A DNA stretch of 64,000 nt from Bdellovibrio sp. KM01 (GTDB lineage: Bacteria > Bdellovibrionota > Bdellovibrionia > Bdellovibrionales > Bdellovibrionaceae). The stretch spans positions 2,356,001-2,420,000 of the forward strand of contig NZ_CP058348.1 in NCBI RefSeq assembly GCF_013752535.1. The letters run 5' to 3'. Under the pieces are notes generated by a model. The model saw only the letters and a list, made by a program, of their open reading frames with translations. It did no database searches and had not been told where the DNA came from. Shown here piece by piece: positions 14,642-23,389 of this stretch (position 1 is the stretch's first letter; each line of letters starts with the position of its first letter). The position numbers were made by a program, and so were the translations under genes.

Positions 14642-16840
14642 ATGACGAAGAAGCATTTGCCGTGGTGGATTTGGGTTTTGTGCTTTGCAATCTTCCAGAT
14701 CAACACTCATCTCAGTTTAAATTATATCGCAACGACCGGGGCTTCCTATTTTAACTTCCCGGTTGCTCTCGCAATTCCCATGACTCTGTGGTGGGGACCG
14801 GGCGTTTTAATTCCACTTTTTTTAAATGCCACGATCTGTGCCCCCCTGTGGGGAGTTACAAATCCTTTGTTCTATCCCCTCGCGGCCCTTCCAGAAACTT
14901 TGCATGTGGCTTTATCTTGGATGCTGGTCAAAGAGCGCTTTAAAACTGATGGTTGGAGCCCTTCACCGAAAGGCATTTCTCTTTACGCGCTTTACGGAAT
15001 CATCATCCCATCAGTATTGCTGTCATTGGGAGTACAGGGAATACTGCTGGGCGCGGGTCAAATCAATCGCGACCAATTTATTTGGACGAGTATTTTAAAT
15101 TTAATCGGAAATTTCATGAGTGGTGTGATCTTGTCATTGCCGCTTTTGATTTTGCTGACACCATGGCTAGACAAAAAACTTTTGTCAAAATTCACATCCG
15201 CGGAAAATGTCGAGATGCGCTGGTTTCATCACCTGTCTCGTCGCGAAAAGCTGGTGATGGTTTCGTTGCTGGCGATCAGTTTGGGTATCAGCTTTAAACT
15301 TCCGATCTCTCAATCCTGGTACGCCTACGGCATCGTGGTTCTGTTCTGCGCAAGCTGGTACGGATTAAAAACGGCGATCTTTGTAAACACCTGGGTATCA
15401 TTTTTAGCTTTGGCCATGCCGATTCTGATGGGTAATCCCTGGCCCCAGGACTTTTCAGCGGTACAAACTCCCGCCACACTTTTAACTTTGTGCTTTTCCG
15501 CACTAATGGCCGGTGCCGCAGTTTCAGGACTAACGGATAAAATCGATCGCCTGCGCTATACAGAGCAAGAACTAAAAAGCGCAAAAGAACAGGCCGAGGA
15601 AGCTTCCCGTGCGAAATCAGAATTCCTGGCTCGTATGAGTCACGAAATTCGCACTCCGTTAAATTCCGTTTTAGGAATGTTGGAACTTTTGAAAGAGACC
15701 AATCTTTCAAAGGACCAGGAACGCTATCTGACTTTGTTCAGTCATGCAGGTGAAAACCTAAAAGCCCTGATCAATGACCTTTTAGACTTTTCAAAAATTG
15801 AAGCCAAAGCCCTCTCGATTGAAAACATCACTTACAACCTACACAGCACCGTGCGCTCGGTGTTTGAAATTCTGCAAATCAAAGCCGAAGAAAAGGGACT
15901 TAATTTTCAACTGCATATCGATGAAAAAGTTCCGCTTTATCAAAAAGGCGATCCCACTCGCCTGCGCCAAGTTCTATTCAATCTGATTGGAAATGCTTTG
16001 AAATTCACCGAAGAAGGTGAAGTCGACATTGCCGTGCAGATTGAAAATGAAAACACCGCCAAACCTGAACTCGTGCTCGAGATCCGCGATACCGGCATCG
16101 GTATTCCCAGAGAAAAACAAAGCAGTCTTTTCTCTCCGTTTTTTCAAGCGGAAGCCACCACAACCCGGCGCTATGGCGGCACGGGACTAGGGCTGGTCAT
16201 CTCCAAAAATCTGGTGGAAATCATGGGCGGCACACTGGAGCTTCGTAGTCTGGCAGGCCGGGGCACCACATTCCGAATCGTTCTGCCTCACCGACCAGAA
16301 GAGGTCAGTACAGCAGAAGTAAAACCAGCACCCCTTATAAATTGGGCCGAACAGTTTGCGGGAAGGACATTCTCATTACTATTAGTAGATGACTCTCAAG
16401 ACAACCGCCTGCTTTTGACTCACTATTTGAAAAATCAGCCATTCAAATTCACCGAGGCCGTAAATGGCAAAGAAGCCGTCGAGAAATTTAAAGAAGGTAA
16501 ATACGATCTGGTCTTTATGGATATGCAGATGCCGATCATGTCGGGCTATAAAGCCACGGAAATGATTCGCCACTATGAACGAGAGAACCGCAAGGGTCAC
16601 ACACCGATCGTAGCCCTCACCGCGACGGCAGTCCTTGAAGACCTTCAACGCGCGATCGTGGCTGGTTGTGATATGTATATGGTAAAGCCTGTGAAAAAGT
16701 CAGAGATCCTGACGACGCTTTCTCACATCCTGACGACGAAAGAACCCACTAAAGAAGCCCCCAAAGTTCCCGAAACGGGGGCTGACTCTGCCCCGGCCCC
16801 TAAGGACAGACCGTCTGAACCGCCGTCCTTAAATATTTGA
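14642..16840 (+). CDS. MASE1-like membrane hybrid histidine kinase
   Basis: 732 residues. About 1-295 hold many membrane helices and resemble a MASE1 sensor domain (opening WWIWVLCFAIFQINTHLSL). A short coiled coil leads to HisKA with phospho-acceptor His334 (MSHEIRTPLNS), an ATPase domain (NLIGNALKF, DTGIGI, GGTGLGL) and a receiver domain with phospho-acceptor Asp627 (VFMDMQMP). So phosphate can move from kinase to its own receiver. The last ~30 residues are a Pro/Glu/Ala tail. GGAGA lies just before the ATG. Its 3' end overlaps the convergent thioesterase gene by 118 bases. No output domain or partner regulator is next to it. Confidence 0.92.
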   Translation: MTKKHLPWWIWVLCFAIFQINTHLSLNYIATTGASYFNFPVALAIPMTLWWGPGVLIPLFLNATICAPLWGVTNPLFYPLAALPETLHVALSWMLVKERFKTDGWSPSPKGISLYALYGIIIPSVLLSLGVQGILLGAGQINRDQFIWTSILNLIGNFMSGVILSLPLLILLTPWLDKKLLSKFTSAENVEMRWFHHLSRREKLVMVSLLAISLGISFKLPISQSWYAYGIVVLFCASWYGLKTAIFVNTWVSFLALAMPILMGNPWPQDFSAVQTPATLLTLCFSALMAGAAVSGLTDKIDRLRYTEQELKSAKEQAEEASRAKSEFLARMSHEIRTPLNSVLGMLELLKETNLSKDQERYLTLFSHAGENLKALINDLLDFSKIEAKALSIENITYNLHSTVRSVFEILQIKAEEKGLNFQLHIDEKVPLYQKGDPTRLRQVLFNLIGNALKFTEEGEVDIAVQIENENTAKPELVLEIRDTGIGIPREKQSSLFSPFFQAEATTTRRYGGTGLGLVISKNLVEIMGGTLELRSLAGRGTTFRIVLPHRPEEVSTAEVKPAPLINWAEQFAGRTFSLLLVDDSQDNRLLLTHYLKNQPFKFTEAVNGKEAVEKFKEGKYDLVFMDMQMPIMSGYKATEMIRHYERENRKGHTPIVALTATAVLEDLQRAIVAGCDMYMVKPVKKSEILTTLSHILTTKEPTKEAPKVPETGADSAPAPKDRPSEPPSLNI

Positions 16841-17226
16841 ACTTTCAAATCGCGGCGCACGCGCTTCTTATCTTGAAGCTCCTGATAGAAGGACTTTTCT
16901 TCCTCGAGACTGGGAAATTCACAAAGAATTCTAAAATCAGAATCAATCGGTCGCAGGTATTCAATCACACCTTTTGCAATCACGATATTTTCTGTTTCGA
17001 TTTTATAGTATTTCAATCCCGCTAAAACCAAAGCATAGGCACTCATGACACCCGTCGCATAAAGGCTGCCACCAAAAGCCGTCCCTTTGTGATTCAGGTT
17101 TTTTTGCAGGTCGACTTTTAAAACAGCACGATGGGAATTTAACGTTTCAACGGTAATTCCCAGGTGCTCATACAGCTTGATATTGTCAGACAGGATTTGA
17201 ATCAGATCTTGAGAGTCTATTTCCAT
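16723..17226 (-). CDS. YiiD_C-type hotdog thioesterase
   Basis: 167 residues; the first ~135 match the single hotdog domain of YiiD C-terminal thioesterases (LYEHLGITVE, LNHKGTAFGGSLYATGVM, VIAKGVIEYLRPI), which hydrolyse acyl thioesters; substrate unknown. The final ~32 residues are a Gly/Ser/Ala tail encoded opposite the end of the hybrid kinase, so the gene has probably been extended past its former stop. The start overlaps the rhodanese-like gene's stop by 10 bases (ATGGAAATAG), indicating translational coupling. Confidence 0.85.
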   Translation of the reverse strand: MEIDSQDLIQILSDNIKLYEHLGITVETLNSHRAVLKVDLQKNLNHKGTAFGGSLYATGVMSAYALVLAGLKYYKIETENIVIAKGVIEYLRPIDSDFRILCEFPSLEEEKSFYQELQDKKRVRRDLKVQIFKDGGSDGLSLGAGAESAPVSGTLGASLVGSFVVRM

Positions 17227-18146
17227 TGCTCATAGCCTCCGGCAAAATTCACACTTTGACGGAAACCTGATTCACGAAGCGCATACGTCACGGCACCAGA
17301 ACGAACACCGTGATTGCTGATCACCATAACAATTTTGTCTTTGGTGATGCCTTTGGATTCTAATTTTTTCTCGATATCTTTCTTCACGGAATTGTCTTCG
17401 TTAAAAAACTCTTTCCATTCAAGCTGCACGACGGGAGCTTTGACGGTTTTATACTTCGTCAAATTATTGATTCCATACTCTGCCGCTGCACGCACATCCA
17501 AGATCACGACTTTGTTTTTCGCATCGTTAAAGTTCATGCCAAACAAAGAACTGACCGGCAGGTCCATGGCTTTTTTATGTTTCTTTTTCCCCGTCATTTT
17601 TAAAGGAGAAAGCTGCTGAGTCGCATAGGCCTTGAAATTACGAGCATCGATGAACAAAGACTCATCAACCACTGGCTTCCAGATGGATTTATTTTTAACC
17701 AAAGGCTCATCACCTTTAGGATTTGTCGCGCGGGCGACCGTATGAAGAGCCGTGTGAACATTCTTAACGCCCAGAACATTCAAAGTCCAAGCGATACGCC
17801 CCTCTTCACCATTCCCCAAAGAACCTTTACCCAAAATCACAACTTTGGAATCAGGATCAATACCAATCAAAGAAAGTCTGCGTGCAATCGCAAACAGATC
17901 ATCCTGCAAAACGCCACGGGAATTCGGATCCTGAGAAGAGAAGTCCTCCCAGCGAACATTGATCGCTCCCGGCACATGAGAAAGGTTAAACTCAAACGGA
18001 GCTCTGACATCAAGAATGACAGGACTACCTTCCATAAGTTTTTCAGGAGCACCCACAACACCTTGTTCAGACGTAACTTTGGTAGGTTTCGTTTGGCAGC
18101 CAACAAAGGCCAGAAGAAGAAACAAAGCACCAAAAACATTTCTCAT
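17217..18146 (-). CDS. tandem rhodanese-domain lipoprotein without catalytic cysteines
   Basis: 309 residues. A lipoprotein signal ends LAFVGC. Two rhodanese domains follow: the first with ILDVRAPFEFNLSHVPGAIN, the second with ILDVRAAAEYGINN. At the active-site loops, where a Cys is needed for sulfurtransfer, the protein has GKGSLGNGEEGR and SNHGVRSGA, so no catalytic Cys is seen in either. It is therefore likely a binding or structural protein rather than a sulfurtransferase. The start at 18146 has GGGGAGT 4 bases upstream. It is coupled to the thioesterase gene downstream. Confidence 0.85.
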   Translation of the reverse strand: MRNVFGALFLLLAFVGCQTKPTKVTSEQGVVGAPEKLMEGSPVILDVRAPFEFNLSHVPGAINVRWEDFSSQDPNSRGVLQDDLFAIARRLSLIGIDPDSKVVILGKGSLGNGEEGRIAWTLNVLGVKNVHTALHTVARATNPKGDEPLVKNKSIWKPVVDESLFIDARNFKAYATQQLSPLKMTGKKKHKKAMDLPVSSLFGMNFNDAKNKVVILDVRAAAEYGINNLTKYKTVKAPVVQLEWKEFFNEDNSVKKDIEKKLESKGITKDKIVMVISNHGVRSGAVTYALRESGFRQSVNFAGGYEQWK

Positions 18147-18183
18147 AAGTACTCCCCAAAAAAGACTCACTTCAAGTGGTCAT

Positions 18184-18265
18184 CAAGGTACCAGATGCAA
18201 GGCGCGAGGAGGAAGGCGTACTCCCTGTACGCCGACGACGAGCAACGCCGTCAGCTGGTGCCTTG
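18184..18265. repeat. large REP-like palindrome between lysS and the rhodanese gene
   Basis: An outer arm CAAGGTACCAG (18184-18194) pairs with CTGGTGCCTTG (18255-18265), with one G-U pair, and the centre is a perfect GGCGTAC-TCCCT-GTACGCC hairpin; further short complementary GC blocks lie between. The 82-base unit looks like a repetitive extragenic palindrome. In between, open frames give arginine-rich translations that are an artefact. It may also end transcripts coming from lysS. Confidence 0.65.
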
Positions 18266-18283
18266 AGGGCCGCTTCCCCTATT

Positions 18284-19762
18284 TTACTTAGTTATCCTCA
18301 TGGTAGGAAAGAATATAATATCACGGATCGAAGGACGATCTGTCAGGATCATCACGATACGCTCAATTCCGAGACCCACGCCACCTGTTGGTGGCATACC
18401 CGCATCGATAGCCAACAAGAAATCTTCATCCATTGGATGGGCTTCTTCGTCGTTACCGCGGTTTGCCTCTTGTTCTTTCAAACGTGCCAATTGATCTTCT
18501 GGATCGTTCAACTCGGAATAAGAGTTCCCGATTTCCATGCAAGCTGCAAATGGCTCGAAACGCTCTACCAGACGGTCATCACCTCTGTGAATTTTCGTCA
18601 ATGGAGAGATTTCTTTTGGATGATCCATAACAAATGTTGGCTGGAACAAGTGTTGTTCTGCAGTGAGCTCGAACAACTCCATGATCATTTCGCCGCGTTT
18701 ACCTGGAGCATCCAAGTCACCGCCCATTTTGTTAACGGCATCGAACAACTCTTGGTCCGTTGCTTTATCTGGATCGATTTTCGCGTATTCACGAACACCA
18801 TCATGAACAGTCAAACGTCTCCAAGGAGGCGTGAAATCGATTTCTTTACCTTGGTAAGAAACCTTCATGCTGCCCGTGATTTTCAAAGCCAACTGAGAAA
18901 CAAGTTCCTCGAATTGGTTCATTTGATAGTTGTAGTCCGTGTACGCTTCATAGAACTCTAGCAAAGAGAACTCAGGATTGTGAGTTCTGTCGATACCTTC
19001 ATTACGGAAGTTTTTAGAGATTTCGTAAACTTTTTCGAAGCCGCCCACCAAAAGACGTTTCAAGTAAAGCTCAGGGGAAATTCTCATGTACAACTTCATA
19101 TCCAAAGCTTTGTGGTGAGTTGTGAACGGAGTCGCCGCGGCACCACCATAGATAGGCTGAAGTGTGGGAGTTTCCACTTCCATGAAACCACGAGAATCCA
19201 AGAATCTGCGGATTTCAGAGATGATTTTAGAACGAGTTTCGAAAACTTTACGAGAATCCGCATCCGTCATCAGATCCAAATGTCTGTGACGGTATTTGAT
19301 TTCGATATCTTGCACGCCATGGAATTTCTCGGGCAATGGTTCGATAGACTTCGTCAAAATTTCGAAGTGTTTTAGGTAAATGGAGAATTCGCCTTTTTGC
19401 GATTTGAAAACGTAACCTTCAACACCCACGATGTCGCCCAGGTCCACAAGTTCAAATGCGGCTTTTTCTTTTTCTGCCAATTCTTCGGTTTTTACGTAAA
19501 CCTGAACTGTTCCAGACTGATCTTGAACGTTAAAGAAGCAGGCCTTACCCATCGCACGCAAAGTCATCAAACGACCTGCGATACGGTAAACTGATTCAGG
19601 CTTCTTCTCGCCCGCCTGCAATCCCGCTGCGTGTTTTTCAACGATCTCTGCGATCGCTGTTTTATTCTCGAAAGAATAAGGATAAGGATTAATGCCCTTC
19701 TCGCGAAGGGCGTGCAATTTTTTACGTTTCTCCGCGCGCAGCGGATTTTCTTGAATCGACAT
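18284..19762 (-). CDS. lysS: lysyl-tRNA synthetase, class II
   Basis: Charges tRNA-Lys. The 492 residues show the N-terminal OB-fold anticodon domain (about 50-160, with GRLMTLRAMGKA), class II motif 2 FRNEGIDRTHNPEF and motif 3 GVGLGIERIVMI. Length and motif order are normal. It lies 24 bases downstream of the aldolase gene on the same strand, so the two may share a transcript. The REP-like palindrome follows the stop. Confidence 0.97.
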   Translation of the reverse strand: MSIQENPLRAEKRKKLHALREKGINPYPYSFENKTAIAEIVEKHAAGLQAGEKKPESVYRIAGRLMTLRAMGKACFFNVQDQSGTVQVYVKTEELAEKEKAAFELVDLGDIVGVEGYVFKSQKGEFSIYLKHFEILTKSIEPLPEKFHGVQDIEIKYRHRHLDLMTDADSRKVFETRSKIISEIRRFLDSRGFMEVETPTLQPIYGGAAATPFTTHHKALDMKLYMRISPELYLKRLLVGGFEKVYEISKNFRNEGIDRTHNPEFSLLEFYEAYTDYNYQMNQFEELVSQLALKITGSMKVSYQGKEIDFTPPWRRLTVHDGVREYAKIDPDKATDQELFDAVNKMGGDLDAPGKRGEMIMELFELTAEQHLFQPTFVMDHPKEISPLTKIHRGDDRLVERFEPFAACMEIGNSYSELNDPEDQLARLKEQEANRGNDEEAHPMDEDFLLAIDAGMPPTGGVGLGIERIVMILTDRPSIRDIIFFPTMRITK

Positions 19763-19786
19763 AGTTACCAGATACCTAATTTATGA

Positions 19787-20710
19787 CTAAAGTTTTTTAC
19801 CAGCGAAGGCTTCCATAACACCATGAAGAAGAGCGATAGACTCTTTCTTAGGACGTTGGAAAGCATTACGGCCCATGATCGAACCAAAGCCGCCGCCTTG
19901 ACCCATTTCTTGAACTTCTTTCAGAAGCTCTTCAGTGCCTTTCGCTTCGCCACCAGAGAAGATCACGATGCGTTTGCCATTGAAGCAAGATTGAACAACG
20001 TGACGGATACGATCAGCCATTGTTGTTACTTTGATACCTTGTTCAGCGTAAACTTTTGCAGCCGCTGCTTGCTCGATGTGAGCTGTTGGCGGTTTAACTT
20101 TGATGATGTGTGCGCCCAATTGAGCTGCGATGTGAGCAGCATAAGCGATCACGTCGATAGCTTGTTCACCTTCTTTAGAAAGTTGCTCACCACGAGGGTA
20201 AGACCAGATCACAACCACAAGGCCCGCTTGTTTTGCAAGACGAGATGCTTCTGCAATTTCTTCGTACATTTGCTTACGTTCAGCAGAACCTGGGTAAACT
20301 GTGAAACCGATACCCACACAACCCAGTCTCAAAGCATCGTCAATGTAAGACGTCACTGCAGAGATCGGAGCTTTGCTGCCGTAAAGTGATTCAGAGTTAT
20401 TGATTTTCAAGATCAATGGGATTTCGCCAGCGTAGTCACGAGCGATCGCTTCGATGAAACCCAGTGGAGCCGCGTAAGCGTTGCAACCAGATTCAATCGC
20501 AAGTTCTACGTGGTAATTAGGATCGTAGCCATCTGGATTTTTCGCAAATGAACGTGCTGGACCGTGCTCAAAACCTTGATCCACAGGCAAGATAACCATC
20601 TTACCAGTACCCGCCAATTTACCGTGATTCATAATGCGAGCCAGGTTCGTCAAAACGCCTGGGTTGTCAGCTCCGTACCAGTTCAAAATCTCTCTAACTC
20701 TTGGTGTCAT
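19787..20710 (-). CDS. fbaB: class I fructose-bisphosphate aldolase, DhnA type
   Basis: Cleaves fructose 1,6-bisphosphate to triose phosphates (glycolysis) or runs in reverse. The 307 residues match DhnA-type archaeal/bacterial class I aldolases: MVILPVDQGFEHGP (about 38-51), KINNSESLYG, the Schiff-base region HIIKVKPP and the phosphate-binding IVIFSGGEAKG followed by GSIMGRNAFQRP. The activity call rests on family; related DhnA proteins act on other sugars. GGAG lies 7 bases before the ATG. lysS follows after 24 bases. Confidence 0.92.
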   Translation of the reverse strand: MTPRVREILNWYGADNPGVLTNLARIMNHGKLAGTGKMVILPVDQGFEHGPARSFAKNPDGYDPNYHVELAIESGCNAYAAPLGFIEAIARDYAGEIPLILKINNSESLYGSKAPISAVTSYIDDALRLGCVGIGFTVYPGSAERKQMYEEIAEASRLAKQAGLVVVIWSYPRGEQLSKEGEQAIDVIAYAAHIAAQLGAHIIKVKPPTAHIEQAAAAKVYAEQGIKVTTMADRIRHVVQSCFNGKRIVIFSGGEAKGTEELLKEVQEMGQGGGFGSIMGRNAFQRPKKESIALLHGVMEAFAGKKL

Positions 20711-20845
20711 GTGTACTCCAGAAAATGATGGAAAATGTGAATATCCAGTTAATTAGCGGGCTCAACGTTAGTGAACTTTCTAGGGATAATCAAGCGTGGA
20801 CATCATAGCGAGCAACGCAGCAATTTCCTTTCCAAAGCGGATTCT

Positions 20846-20854
20846 GTGGTATAC
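20846..20854 (+). promoter_or_regulatory. extended -10 promoter of the Nfu-like gene
   Basis: TGGTATACT is a good extended -10 element, 32 bases upstream of the ATG at 20886. I see no convincing -35 element at the expected distance, which is typical of this promoter class. Confidence 0.5.
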
Positions 20855-20885
20855 TGTGGGCATCGATTTTTCCCTCGAGGTAAAG

Positions 20886-21452
20886 ATGAGCACACAAACG
20901 CAAGCACAAAAGGTTTCTTTCGAAGCAACACCAAATCCGGCAACTATGAAGTTCCATTTGCATACGAAAGTAGCAGATGAAGGTTTTGATTGTCCTTCTG
21001 CGCAAGAAGCCGACCGCTCTCCTTTAGCCTCTAAAATCTTTGGCTTCCCTTGGACAAGCTCGGTTTATGTGGGAACTGATTTCATCACTGTGACCAAGCA
21101 AGACTGGGTTGATTGGGAACTATTGGCCCACCCATTAAGTAGCTTGATTCAGGAACATATGGACAGCAAAGAACCTGTGGTCGTGCAAATCGTGCAACAC
21201 ACAGATGTTGATGATCCCAACGACTCCCCCATGGTGCGCAATATTAAATCTGTCTTAAACCGCGAAATTCGTCCTGTTGTAGCTCTCGATGGCGGTGACA
21301 TTGTTTTCAATAAGTACGAGAACAACAAACTTTACATCCACATGCGTGGTGCGTGTGCGGGCTGCCCTTCTTCTCAAGCAACGCTTAAAGACGGTATCGA
21401 AGTTCGCATGAAAGAATTGTTCCCGGAAATCCATGAAGTTCTTGCGATCTGA
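20886..21452 (+). CDS. Nfu-type Fe-S cluster carrier protein
   Basis: 188 residues. The N-terminal ~90 residues are the Nfu N-terminal domain (FEATPNPATMKFHL, with SSVYVGTDFITVTK). The C-terminal ~75 residues are the NifU-like domain with the cluster-binding CAGCPSS motif near residue 165. The order is that of mitochondrial and many bacterial Nfu proteins, which carry 4Fe-4S clusters to target enzymes. GAGG lies 8 bases upstream; the open frame extends 30 codons further up without support. The stop overlaps the MATE gene start by 20 bases. Confidence 0.92.
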   Translation: MSTQTQAQKVSFEATPNPATMKFHLHTKVADEGFDCPSAQEADRSPLASKIFGFPWTSSVYVGTDFITVTKQDWVDWELLAHPLSSLIQEHMDSKEPVVVQIVQHTDVDDPNDSPMVRNIKSVLNREIRPVVALDGGDIVFNKYENNKLYIHMRGACAGCPSSQATLKDGIEVRMKELFPEIHEVLAI

Positions 21453-22779
21453 GACCGTACACGAGTCTAAACTTTTATTAAAACTTGCCGGCCCTATCAT
21501 CGTTGGACAGCTTGGTCAGAACTTGATCCAGCTGGCTGACACATTGATGGTCGGTCACTTGGGGCCGGTGGCCCTGGGCGCTTCTGCTTTTGCGAGCAGT
21601 GTTTTTATCGTATTTTTGATTTTCGGATTAGGAATGCTCGCCCCGATCACGGCGATGTTTGCCCATGCTCAAGGTCAGGAGGACCATCCTCGCGGCGGAG
21701 TTCTTCTGGGTCACAGTTTGATTGTGGCTTTAGGTATTGGCGTTATTATAACCGCAATCCTTTTAGGGTTGCTCCCCCACTTGCACATTTTTGGACAACG
21801 ACCTGAAGTCTTAGCCGAGGGCTCTGCGTTCTATAAAGTTATCACGTGGTCGATTGTGCCGTCTTTAATTTATCAAGCCTACAAACAGTTCACCGATGGA
21901 CTGGGCCGCACCAAAGTTGCGATGTACGTCATGCTGGGTGGTGTTTTGATTAACGTCGCCGGAAATTATCTTTTGATCAACGGTTATCACGGATTTCCAA
22001 AATTGGGTCTGGTGGGTGCTGCGTGGGCGTCCTTGGGTGCGCGTGTTTTGATGATGATAGCGATGATTGGTTATGTGCATCTTCATCCGCAATTCAAAAA
22101 ACATCTGACACTCCCGTGGATTCACTCTTACGATCAACAGATTTTAAAAAACATCATTCGCCTGGGAATTCCCAATGGCTTCACTTTCTTTTTCGAAGTG
22201 GGAGCGTTTGCTTCGTGCGCTGTGATGATGGGTTGGTTTGGTGCGATTCCTTTGGCTGCTCACCAAATTGCTTTAAGCCTGGCGAGTACAAGCTTCATGG
22301 TAACTTTGGGTATCGGCATTGCCTCCAGCATTCGCGTGGGCTTTGAACTGGGCCGAGGCGATTATAAACTGGCTCGCCATGCAGGCTTTACGGCCATTAT
22401 TTTGGGTGGCTCTTATATGAGTCTTTGCGGATTGGGCTTTTTGGTTTTCAGACATTGGTTCCCGACATTTTACGTGAATGACCCTGATGTGATCGCTTGG
22501 GCGGCGCAATTCTTTGTTGTGGTCGCACTGTTTGAAATCTTTGATGGCGTACAGGCGGTGGCCATTGGCGCTCTTCGTGGCATGAGCGATACGCAGTGGC
22601 CCAGTGTGATTGCGTTCTTTGCATACTGGATTATGGGCCTGCCCGGAGGCTATTTATTGGCTTTCCACCTGGGCGTAGGTCCCATCGGAATATGGATAGG
22701 ACTTTTGATAGGCCTCATATTTGCGTCGATCCTACTTACGTATCGCTTTCATCGTCTCAGTAAGAGATTCATTGCTTAG
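21433..22779 (+). CDS. MATE family multidrug/sodium antiporter
   Basis: 448 residues with the expected two bundles of six membrane helices. The opening KLAGPIIVGQLGQNLIQLADTLMVG is the family signature, and the second half repeats it around NIIRLGIPNGFTFFFEVGAF. NorM-like members export cationic drugs with Na+ or H+. The ATG lies inside the end of the Nfu-like gene, so the two are probably translated together. Substrate cannot be read from the sequence. Confidence 0.93.
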   Translation: MKFLRSETVHESKLLLKLAGPIIVGQLGQNLIQLADTLMVGHLGPVALGASAFASSVFIVFLIFGLGMLAPITAMFAHAQGQEDHPRGGVLLGHSLIVALGIGVIITAILLGLLPHLHIFGQRPEVLAEGSAFYKVITWSIVPSLIYQAYKQFTDGLGRTKVAMYVMLGGVLINVAGNYLLINGYHGFPKLGLVGAAWASLGARVLMMIAMIGYVHLHPQFKKHLTLPWIHSYDQQILKNIIRLGIPNGFTFFFEVGAFASCAVMMGWFGAIPLAAHQIALSLASTSFMVTLGIGIASSIRVGFELGRGDYKLARHAGFTAIILGGSYMSLCGLGFLVFRHWFPTFYVNDPDVIAWAAQFFVVVALFEIFDGVQAVAIGALRGMSDTQWPSVIAFFAYWIMGLPGGYLLAFHLGVGPIGIWIGLLIGLIFASILLTYRFHRLSKRFIA

Positions 22780-22822
22780 TAGTACTTCAGTAAGTATTGG
22801 ATTATTCCGATATTTCTAGTAG

Positions 22823-23389
22823 ATGCAAAAAAATATTGTTGGGTATTTGTTTACCCTGTTCAGCTTGTTTTTACTTATGGGATGTTCTGATGCAGATCCC
22901 AAGGTTTCATTTTTGCGTCCGATGGACACTTTTGAATTTAAACCAACAAATTCAGTTGTTACCTCAACACTTACGACAATTTCACTGAAAGCTGAATGTT
23001 CTCGCTTTATCAACAACGTCGACCTTTCGTTCGATGGCGGCACGACGTGGTTTAATTCCTCGACGTATGATGCGTCTTACGTGATTTGTTCGACAGATGG
23101 CGAATACAAAATCACTCTTTCAAACAGCAAACCGCCGATGAGCACGATGACGATCAATAACGGCGACAGCTTCACCGTGAAGTTTCGCGCAACATCCCGG
23201 TCGGGAAATCAAATCGTGAAGGATGTGAACATCCGCTTTGTGCCTCCTGCGCAAATCAAACAAGCCATCTTGGCGGGGGCAAGTGTTCAGACAGCTACCG
23301 GCCTAGTTTTACGAGGCAGAATCCTTTCGCACAAACAAGACACCGCTTCCGGTGGTGGCTACAAAATCTGGGGAAGGGTTGCTGAATGA
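22823..23389 (+). CDS. lipoprotein upstream of the fibre-like protein
   Basis: 188 residues with a lipoprotein signal ending FLLMGC. The mature part is beta-rich with Ser/Thr and a few cysteines (IKAEC-like, VICS), resembling an immunoglobulin- or Ig-like surface domain with FDGGTTWF, a motif often seen in such domains. No family recognised. The ATG has a weak ribosome binding site. The stop overlaps the start of the 1053-residue fibre-like protein as ATGA, so the two are made together. Confidence 0.75.
   Translation: MQKNIVGYLFTLFSLFLLMGCSDADPKVSFLRPMDTFEFKPTNSVVTSTLTTISLKAECSRFINNVDLSFDGGTTWFNSSTYDASYVICSTDGEYKITLSNSKPPMSTMTINNGDSFTVKFRATSRSGNQIVKDVNIRFVPPAQIKQAILAGASVQTATGLVLRGRILSHKQDTASGGGYKIWGRVAE

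Noticed and set aside
18176-18961. 261-codon open frame with arginine-rich start
   Set aside because: Its start translates the REP-like palindrome and the rest is antisense to lysS.
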